From contig CAYJFE010000084.1 of NCBI GenBank assembly GCA_964369165.1, forward strand, positions 1-10,463: a DNA stretch of 10,463 nucleotides, written 5' to 3'. Under the pieces are notes generated by a model. It saw only the letters and a program-made list of their open reading frames with translations, made no database searches and was not told the DNA's origin. The stretch comes from CAYJAZ01 sp964369165 (lineage in GTDB: Bacteria > Desulfobacterota > Desulfovibrionia > Desulfovibrionales > Desulfovibrionaceae). Positions 6,006-10,463 of the stretch are shown here, in pieces (within the stretch, counting starts at the first letter, position 1; the number at the start of each line of letters is the position of its first letter). The position numbers and the translations under genes were made by a program.

Positions 6006-6374
6006 GTGGCTCGTATTGCTGGTGTAGAATTGCCTCGTGGCAAGCGTGCGGATATCGCACTTACGTATATTTTTGGTGTTGGTAATGTAACATCATTGAA
6101 GATTTTAGAAGCAACTGGTATTGCTTGGGATCGTAACATCGATGATTTAACTGCTGACGAAATTAACGAAATTCGTAAAGAGCTCGAAGCAAATTACAAA
6201 GTTGAAGGTGATCTTCGCCGTGAAGTTGCAGCAAACATTAAGCGTTTAATGGATGCTGGCTGCTATCGTGGTCTACGTCACCGCCGCGGTCTTCCATGTA
6301 GAGGCCAACGTACGCACACAAATGCGCGTACTCGTAAAGGTCCACGTCGTGGAGCGGTTGGTAAGAAGAAATAG
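6006..6374 (+). CDS. rpsM: 30S ribosomal protein S13
   Basis: S13 is in the head of the small subunit, contacts the P-site tRNA and forms intersubunit bridges with L5. I place the start at GTG 6006, giving 122 residues that begin MARIAGVELPRGKR, the standard family start. AGGAG at 5995-5999 lies 6 nt upstream. An in-frame GTG at 5967 would add 13 residues with no family support. Conserved features are the helix-hairpin GVGNVTSLKIL near residues 24-34 and the basic RGLRHRRGLPCRGQRTHTNA near 88-107, with a lysine-rich tail. It opens the alpha operon proper, followed by rpsK, rpsD, rpoA and rplQ. Confidence 0.97.
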   Translation: MARIAGVELPRGKRADIALTYIFGVGNVTSLKILEATGIAWDRNIDDLTADEINEIRKELEANYKVEGDLRREVAANIKRLMDAGCYRGLRHRRGLPCRGQRTHTNARTRKGPRRGAVGKKK

Positions 6375-6380
6375 GTTTTG

Positions 6381-6402
6381 GCATAATTTTATTATGCTTT
6401 TT
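6381..6402 (+). terminator. Short hairpin plus T-run between rpsM and rpsK (attenuator candidate)
   Basis: GCATAAT (6381-6387) and ATTATGC (6391-6397) form a perfect 7-bp stem with a TTT loop, followed directly by five T bases (6398-6402). The form is that of an intrinsic terminator. The stem has only two G-C pairs, so at most partial termination is expected. It lies in a 61-nt gap inside an operon whose later genes include the essential rpoA, which argues against full termination. Confidence 0.45.
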
Positions 6403-6435
6403 CAAATATTGTAAAACAGTAGAAGGAATAATGTT

Positions 6436-6825
6436 ATGGCAAGAGCCAAACGTGCTGTTAAAAAAAGAGAAAAAAAGAATATTCCTTTAGGCCTAGCCTA
6501 TATTCAAGCCTCTTTTAATAACACAATTATAACATTTACGGATACTCGCGGAAACGCGGTAAGCTGGGCTTCAGCAGGACAAAGCGGATTTAAAGGTTCT
6601 CGTAAGTCAACACCTTTTGCAGCTCAAATTGCGGCTGAAACAGCAGCAAAAAAAGCTCAAGAAAATGGTATGCGTACTGTTGGTGTTTATGTGAAGGGTC
6701 CGGGCACAGGTAGAGAAGCAGCAATGCGTGCTATCAACACTGCCGGTTTTAAAGTAGCTTTCATTCGTGATGTTACCCCAATTCCACATAACGGTTGCCG
6801 TCCGCCTAAACGCAGACGTGTATAA
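6436..6825 (+). CDS. rpsK: 30S ribosomal protein S11
   Basis: S11 forms part of the small-subunit platform next to the E site and the mRNA. The 129-residue product equals the E. coli length. It has the basic N-terminal tail (KRAVKKREKKNIP), the SFNNTIITFTDTRGNAVSWA strand near residues 26-45, the GFKGSRKSTPFAAQIAAE helix, VKGPGTGREAAMRAI near 86-100 and the ending TPIPHNGCRPPKRRRV. AAGGA at 6423-6427 is 8 nt before the ATG. An out-of-frame ATG at 6431 lies between them and is ignored. Confidence 0.98.
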   Translation: MARAKRAVKKREKKNIPLGLAYIQASFNNTIITFTDTRGNAVSWASAGQSGFKGSRKSTPFAAQIAAETAAKKAQENGMRTVGVYVKGPGTGREAAMRAINTAGFKVAFIRDVTPIPHNGCRPPKRRRV

Positions 6826-6827
6826 TA

Positions 6828-6844
6828 CTATCCTTTTTGGGTAG
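6828..6844 (+). other. Small hairpin between rpsK and rpsD
   Basis: CTATCC (6828-6833) pairs with GGGTAG (6839-6844) around a TTTTT loop, giving 6 bp including one wobble pair. It begins 2 nt after the rpsK stop. No T-run follows. Alone it could be chance. It is listed because every longer gap in this cluster has a similar element. Confidence 0.3.
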
Positions 6845-6876
6845 CGTAATTGAAATAATAGCGGAGGACTAAAGTC

Positions 6877-7503
6877 TTGGCTAAATATAATGAAGCAAAG
6901 TGTAGACTTTGTCGTAGAGAAGGCACAAAGCTCTTCTTGAAAGGCGACAGATGTTTTGGTGATAAATGTGCATACGACAGACGTCCGTATGCTCCAGGGC
7001 AGCACGGTCGTGCTCGCAAAAAAGCAAGCGACTATGCCCTTCAACTTCGTGAAAAACAAAAAGTGCGTCGCGTTTACGGCGTTTTGGAAAAACAATTCCA
7101 CGGCTACTTTGTAAAAGCTGATATGGCAAAAGGTGTTACAGGTGATAACCTCTTAGCAACACTCGAACGCCGCTTAGACAACGTAATTTACCGTATGGGT
7201 TTTGCAAACTCCAGAAGCCAAGCACGCCAATTAGTTCGTCACGGTATCTTTACTTTGAATGGTAAAAAAGTTGATATTCCAAGCTTACAAGTAAGCATTG
7301 GCGACATCATCTCAGTGCCAGAAAAGAACAGAAAAATTCCTGTAATTTTGGAAGCGCAAGAAGTTGTTGCTCGTAGAGGTAGTCCAGCATGGTTAGAAGT
7401 AACTGCAGCTGACTTCAAAGCTGAAATTAAAGCTTTACCTCAACGTGATGATATTCAATTCCCAATAAATGAATCTCTCATTGTTGAATTGTACTCTAAA
7501 TAA
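6877..7503 (+). CDS. rpsD: 30S ribosomal protein S4
   Basis: S4 nucleates assembly of the 5' domain of 16S rRNA and helps govern decoding accuracy. In E. coli it also represses the alpha operon. The start is TTG 6877, giving 208 residues beginning MAKYNEAKCRLCRREG. GGAGG at 6863-6867 lies 9 nt upstream, and no in-frame ATG lies nearby. Cys9, Cys12, Cys26 and Cys31 make the zinc-binding N-terminal domain (C+ form). The RNA-binding S4 domain covers roughly residues 95-160, with RRLDNVIYRMGFANSRSQAR and LVRHGIFTLNGKKVDIPS. The rare start codon with a strong ribosome binding site may moderate S4 output. It is 45 nt before rpoA. Confidence 0.97.
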   Translation: MAKYNEAKCRLCRREGTKLFLKGDRCFGDKCAYDRRPYAPGQHGRARKKASDYALQLREKQKVRRVYGVLEKQFHGYFVKADMAKGVTGDNLLATLERRLDNVIYRMGFANSRSQARQLVRHGIFTLNGKKVDIPSLQVSIGDIISVPEKNRKIPVILEAQEVVARRGSPAWLEVTAADFKAEIKALPQRDDIQFPINESLIVELYSK

Positions 7504-7508
7504 TGAGT

Positions 7509-7526
7509 ATATTTCTTTTGAGATAT
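7509..7526 (+). other. AT-rich hairpin between rpsD and rpoA
   Basis: ATATTTC (7509-7515) pairs with GAGATAT (7520-7526) around a TTTT loop, giving 7 bp with one wobble pair. It is not followed by a T-run. It lies upstream of AAGG (7530-7533) and of the rpoA ATG at 7549. The stem is weak and could be chance. Confidence 0.3.
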
Positions 7527-7548
7527 TAAAAGGTCGATAGGTATTATC

Positions 7549-8468
7549 ATGCAAAAACCATCAAGCAAACTCATTAATGCTCGCAACTGGGCTGTTTTGG
7601 TGAAACCAGATCAAATCCAGCGCGTGAGCCAAGCCGATGATATGATGTACGGCAAATTTGTTTGTGAACCACTTGAACGCGGTTTTGGTACAACTATAGG
7701 TAACTCACTTCGCCGTGTGCTTCATAGCTCATTGCAAGGTGCTGCCATTGTATCAGNNNNNNNNNNCACGTTCAGAAAAAAGGCTCGGTAACTCCTGCTG
7801 ACATCATCACAAATCAACACGTTGAAGTTTTGAATCCTGAACAACACATAGCAACTTTAACAGAAGACGTTGATTTGGAAATGGAATTTGAAGTTCGCAT
7901 GGGCAAAGGCTATGTACCAGCAGATCAGCACGAAGGTTTAGACGATGAAATTGGGCTTATTAAGCTTGATGCTTCGTTTTCACCAATCCGTAAAGTTTCT
8001 TACGTGATTTAACAATCTCTTGTTTTTCAAATGACTAAGTTTGATAAATTGATTCTTGATCTTTGGAGTGACGGTTCAGTTTCACCTGATGAAGCTTTGG
8101 CTTACAGTTCAAAAATCATCAAAGAGCAAATCTCTGTATTTATCAATTTTGATGAGCAATCAACAAATGCTGTTGGCTTAGGCACAAGCGAAGCTGGCGA
8201 TTTGAATGAGAACTTGTTTAAGAATATCGATGATTTAGAATTAAGTGTTCGTGCTACGAACTGCCTACGTTCAGCAAATGTTGCAACAGTTGGCGAATTG
8301 GTTCAAAAATCAGAAAATGAAATGCTTAAAACAAAGAACTTTGGTAAAAAATCTTTAGATGAAATCAGAGAAGTCTTGATTGAAATGGGTTTAGATTTCG
8401 GCATGAAGATTGACTCTTTTGAAAAGAAATACCAAGAATGGAAGAGGAAGCAAAACTATGAGGCATAG
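7549..8468 (+). CDS. rpoA: RNA polymerase alpha subunit (interrupted by a gap and an in-frame stop)
   Basis: RpoA dimerises to start assembly of core RNA polymerase, and its C-terminal domain contacts promoter UP elements and activators. The first 69 residues include YGKFVCEPLERGFGTTIGNS and RRVLHSSLQGA of the dimerisation domain. After the 10-N gap (7757-7766) the frame resumes as HVQKKGSVTPADIITNQHV. Comparison with RpoA suggests about 45 codons are missing there. The two sides are not in frame across exactly 10 N, so the N count is a placeholder. An in-frame TAA stands at 8010-8012, where the family has Glu or similar just before ARVGQ. The same frame then continues to 8468. The C-terminal domain has LELSVRATNCLRSANV, including the UP-element-binding Arg, and KTKNFGKKSLDEI. 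If the stop is an error, the length is about 347 residues. The end overlaps rplQ by 11 nt. Confidence 0.93.
7757..7766. other. Assembly gap (10 N) inside rpoA
   Basis: Ten N bases replace part of the alpha N-terminal domain, between ...SLQGAAIVS and HVQKKGSVTP. In RpoA these segments are separated by roughly 45 residues (the stretch containing GVxHEFxxIxGVxEDVxxxxLN). About 135 nt are therefore absent, and the gap length written in the sequence is not the real one. Confidence 0.9.
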
Positions 8469-8841
8469 TAATTTCGGAAAAAAACTCGGTCGTAATCCTT
8501 CACACCGTAAAGCATTATATAAAAATATGGCTAAAGCTTTGCTTACTTATGGCCGTATTAAAACTACTGAAACAAAAGCAAAAGTTTTGCGTACAGTAGT
8601 TGAACCACTTATCGCTTTGGCTAAACGTGACGATTTGCACGCACGTCGTCAAGCATTTGATATGCTTGGTGATCACCAATTAGTTAAAAAACTTTTTGAT
8701 GAAATCGCTCCACAATTCAAAGAAGTAAATGGTGGCTTTACAAGAATTATGAAACTTGCGGATATGCGTAAAGGCGATAACGCTCCTATGGCTCTTATCG
8801 AACTTACAACATACGAACTTCCTACAGTTTCTGCTGAGTAA
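8458..8841 (+). CDS. rplQ: 50S ribosomal protein L17
   Basis: L17 is a large-subunit protein near the peptide exit tunnel. The start is ATG 8458, giving 127 residues beginning MRHSNFGKKLGRNPSHRKAL, the usual family start. AAGAGGAAG at 8442-8450 inside rpoA supplies the ribosome binding site. The first 11 nt overlap the end of rpoA, so translation is probably coupled. An in-frame TTG at 8410 would add 16 residues that only read rpoA in another frame. Further family blocks are LLTYGRIKTTETKAKVLR near residues 25-42 and GGFTRIMKLADMRKGDNAPMA near 92-112. It is the last gene of the alpha operon, followed by a strong terminator. Confidence 0.98.
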   Translation: MRHSNFGKKLGRNPSHRKALYKNMAKALLTYGRIKTTETKAKVLRTVVEPLIALAKRDDLHARRQAFDMLGDHQLVKKLFDEIAPQFKEVNGGFTRIMKLADMRKGDNAPMALIELTTYELPTVSAE

Positions 8842-8863
8842 GAATCTATTTATAAGATTTTGA

Positions 8864-8896
8864 AGCTCTGGCTATTTTAGTCAGGGCTTTTTTTTT
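8864..8896 (+). terminator. Rho-independent terminator of the alpha operon
   Basis: AGCTCTGGCT (8864-8873) pairs with AGTCAGGGCT (8879-8888) over a 5-nt ATTTT loop. This is a 10-bp stem with two wobble pairs, running straight into nine T bases (8888-8896). It starts 22 nt after the rplQ stop. It is the strongest terminator in the window and marks the end of the ribosomal cluster. Confidence 0.9.
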
Positions 8897-8905
8897 GCTT
8901 TTCTT

Positions 8906-9180
8906 ATGAAAAGAATTGCTTTAAGTACTTTGCAAAACTCTTTCTCTTTTCCTGAAGAAATAGAAATAGAAGCTCCAGCCAAAGAAGTGATAGAAGCAAA
9001 AACATATGAAATTATACAAGAAGATAAGAAGAATGATTCTGCTATAAACACAGTTTTAGCTTCTCTTTTAGATAGTCATAGGCGAACACTTAACCAATTT
9101 ACTGCGGAAACAGAAGAATTTTCTACAAGATTTGCAAGTGATTTCCCCATACTTATAGCAAGAAGTGAAACTATTCGCCA
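8906..9180 (+). CDS. Unrecognised N-terminal ORF, cut off by the 100-N gap
   Basis: Ninety-one codons can be read from ATG 8906 up to the gap. I do not recognise the product. It is hydrophilic and rich in Glu and Lys, with EEIEIEAPAKEVIEAKTYEI near residues 17-36 and a probably helical stretch, LLDSHRRTLNQFTAETEEF, near 54-72. No signal peptide or membrane segment is visible. The ATG is only 9 nt after the terminator T-run and has no ribosome binding site; the upstream bases are TTTTGCTTTTCTT. It is also embedded in a small inverted repeat (CTTTTC/GAAAAG, 8898-8913). The start is therefore doubtful. It may be the cytoplasmic N-terminus of the MscS-type gene beyond the gap, or a separate gene. 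Any reading across the N run to 9289 is artificial. Confidence 0.5.
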
Positions 9181-9280
9181 NNNNNNNNNNNNNNNNNNNN
9201 NNNNNNNNNNNNNNNNNNNNNNNNNNNNNNNNNNNNNNNNNNNNNNNNNNNNNNNNNNNNNNNNNNNNNNNNNNNNNNNN
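9181..9280. other. Assembly gap (100 N)
   Basis: Exactly 100 N bases, a common placeholder for a gap of unknown length. Flanking coding frames (8906 frame on the left, 9283 frame on the right) do not match across 100 nt. If the two flanks belong to one MscS-family gene, several hundred bases encoding its membrane segments must be missing, since neither flank has any. Confidence 0.9.
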
Positions 9281-9474
9281 AGCCAGTAGCTATTATAGTG
9301 CTTTTTGATGCTTCCTCAATAAATTTTGAATTGCGCTTTTGGGTGAGAAATATAGACGACGGTTTAGAAATGCAAAGCGATCTTCATATAGCCATAGACA
9401 AGATTTTTAGAGAAAATGCTATTGAAATTCCATTTCCGCAAACAGATATACATATTAAGAATGAAAAAGCATAA
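9281..9474 (+). CDS. MscS-family mechanosensitive channel, C-terminal fragment
   Basis: The frame beginning with CCA at 9283 reads 63 residues to TAA at 9472-9474. PVAIIVLFDASSINFELRFW, SDLHIAIDKIFRENAIEIPF and PQTDIHI match the cytoplasmic C-terminal domain of the small-conductance mechanosensitive channel family. In that family the pattern FELR.W ... SDL..AI...F.E..IEIPFPQ.D.H is characteristic. Such channels sit in the inner membrane and release solutes on hypo-osmotic shock. The family's usual Gly-Asp-Ser before the strand is replaced by Asp-Ala-Ser. The pore-forming membrane helices are not seen; they would lie in or before the gap. Which MscS subfamily this is cannot be told. It converges on cydB. 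Confidence 0.85.
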
Positions 9475-9508
9475 AGAGCATAGAATTGGATTTTAATAAT
9501 TAGTATAA

Positions 9509-9541
9509 AAAAGGGGAGAAGGCAAAAGCCTCCTCCCTTTT
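9509..9541. terminator. Two-way terminator between the MscS-type gene and cydB
   Basis: AAAGGGGAG-AAGGC (9510-9523) pairs with GCC-TCCTCCC-TTTT (9528-9541) around an AAAA loop. The stem is 13 bp with one A-C mismatch and one G-U pair. T bases follow on the + strand (TTTTATTTT, 9538-9546), and an A-run precedes it (9507-9512), which serves as the T-run for transcripts from the - strand. It sits 35 nt after the MscS-type stop and 33 nt past the cydB stop, fitting a shared terminator for convergent genes. Confidence 0.85.
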
Positions 9542-9573
9542 ATTTTGTATTAATTTATGTATTCTAATTTATC

Positions 9574-10463
9574 TTAATAAGAATGGTCAGAATCCAAATC
9601 CTCTTGCGTTACCTTATGCCCAAAGGTGTAGAAAGCCCAAATTTGATAGGCTATTACAACAGGCACAGCACAGATTACAGCACCAAGCATAAGTTTGAGT
9701 GTGAGCTCGCTTGAGGCCGAATTGAATGCTGTGAGCGTTGCCGCAGGATCCATATTAGACAAGAGCATCACAGGGAACATTCCAGTCATTGCAAAGAAGA
9801 CAAAGAAGAAGATAAAGCCAGCGGAAGCCGCAAAAGCTGCAATCAATTTCTCTTGCTTCAAGAATAAACGTAGGAGTACAAACAAAGCTACTGCCGCAAG
9901 TAATAAAGCATAGGCATAAGGCCTTTGGTTTGCGCCTTGCCAAATAGGTGTTTGCACCATAGAAAGGCCGAGGTATATAATTGTGAGCAAGAGAGTTATT
10001 CCCCACATTTTTTGAGCCGCATTGATCGCTCTTTTATGTATATCTCCACTTGATTTGAGAGCAAGCCAAATACCGCCGTGTATCACAAAGATGGACACAA
10101 ACAAGAGGCCGCCAACAAGGCCGAATGGATTTAAGAGCTTTAATAAATTGCCGTGATAAACGCCGTCAACGTCAATGGGTATGCCTTTAAAGAGGTTTGA
10201 GAAGAATACACCAAGAAGGAGCGCAGGAAGGAAATTGCCTAAAAAGAGTGCAAGATCCCAAGCTTTGCGCCAAGTTGACGATTCAATTTTTGAGCGGAAT
10301 TCAAAGGCTACAGCTCTAAAGATAAGCGCGAATAAAAGCAGGAGAAGTGGCGCGTAAAGAGCTGAGAACATAACGGCATAAGTAGTTGGAAATGCAGCAA
10401 ATGTCACACCGCCAGCGGTGATAAGCCACACTTCATTTGCGTCCCAATAAGGGCCAGCAGCAT
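9574..10463 (-). CDS. cydB: Cytochrome bd quinol oxidase subunit II, N-terminus missing
   Basis: CydB partners the haem-bearing CydA in the inner membrane. The complex oxidises quinol and reduces oxygen to water with high affinity, serving respiration at low oxygen and oxygen removal in anaerobes. The frame is open to the window edge, giving 295 visible residues that start AAGPYWDANEVWLITAGG. This is the conserved motif of the family. Its Asp aligns with Asp58 of E. coli CydB, implicated in proton transfer. About 50 residues are therefore missing. Seven hydrophobic segments follow, with conserved FRSKIES, LLNPFGLVGG and ASSELTLKLM stretches. The stop is TAA (9576-9574). cydA would be expected just beyond the window edge. 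The annotated-looking start GTG 10431 is internal and should not be used. Confidence 0.96.
   Translation of the reverse strand, partial: AAGPYWDANEVWLITAGGVTFAAFPTTYAVMFSALYAPLLLLLFALIFRAVAFEFRSKIESSTWRKAWDLALFLGNFLPALLLGVFFSNLFKGIPIDVDGVYHGNLLKLLNPFGLVGGLLFVSIFVIHGGIWLALKSSGDIHKRAINAAQKMWGITLLLTIIYLGLSMVQTPIWQGANQRPYAYALLLAAVALFVLLRLFLKQEKLIAAFAASAGFIFFFVFFAMTGMFPVMLLSNMDPAATLTAFNSASSELTLKLMLGAVICAVPVVIAYQIWAFYTFGHKVTQEDLDSDHSY

Noticed and set aside
8410..8457. An extended rplQ starting within rpoA at TTG 8410
   Set aside because: The extra residues are the rpoA reading in another frame; ATG 8458 has a ribosome binding site and the normal MRH start.
7549..8468. A naturally split rpoA encoding two or three separate alpha polypeptides
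   Set aside because: The stop falls inside the dimerisation domain, the next ATG (8031) has no ribosome binding site, the frame is unbroken, and the substitutions all fit one error type. An artefact is more likely.
8906..9289. A 127-codon ORF read straight across the 100-N gap
   Set aside because: The gap length is a placeholder, and the reading frame after it is not the MscS frame. The last codons are artificial.
1..10463. CRISPR array, transposon, tRNA or rRNA gene, or novel defence or mobile system
   Set aside because: No regular direct repeats, transposase motifs, tRNA-like cloverleaf or foreign gene block was seen. Apart from the assembly damage, this is a conventional housekeeping locus.

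Overview
The window is a ribosomal-protein operon cluster: the distal part of the spc operon joined to the complete alpha operon. It is followed by a damaged region carrying the end of an MscS-type channel gene, and by a convergent cytochrome bd oxidase gene (cydB). Best guess for the source is a fairly AT-rich (about 40% GC by eye) member of the Desulfovibrionales or a close relative. The basis is residue-level resemblance, from memory, of L5, RpoA, MetAP and CydB to Desulfovibrio proteins, together with the order secY-map-rpmJ-rpsM with no adk or infA between. Runs of N at 7757-7766 and 9181-9280 show a gapped draft assembly, possibly a metagenome bin.

Layout. 1-49: C-terminal end of rplX (L24). 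60-4769: rplE, rpsN (zinc type), rpsH, rplF, rplR, rpsE, rpmD, rplO, secY. 4850-5898: map and rpmJ. 6006-8841: rpsM, rpsK, rpsD, rpoA, rplQ, all on the + strand, closed by a strong intrinsic terminator (8864-8896). 8906-9474: an unrecognised N-terminal ORF and, beyond the 100-N gap, the C-terminus of an MscS-family channel. 9509-9541: a two-way terminator. 9574-10463 (- strand): cydB, whose N-terminus lies beyond the window edge.

The genes build both ribosomal subunits, the core RNA polymerase alpha subunit, the membrane translocon and the enzyme that removes N-terminal Met from new proteins. This is the usual growth-coupled housekeeping cluster. Spacing is bimodal. Most cistrons are 1-19 nt apart, but eight gaps are 45 nt or longer and every one of these holds at least one inverted repeat. 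Two of those hairpins (803-835 and 6381-6402) are followed by T-runs, like attenuators inside the operon.

The chief anomaly is rpoA. About 45 codons are hidden behind the 10-N gap, and an in-frame TAA at 8010-8012 lies in a 17-nt stretch whose departures from the family consensus can all be explained as G-to-T changes. That looks more like a sequence-quality defect than biology, but it must be resolved before any rpoA product is quoted. I found no mobile element, CRISPR array, RNA gene or novel system.
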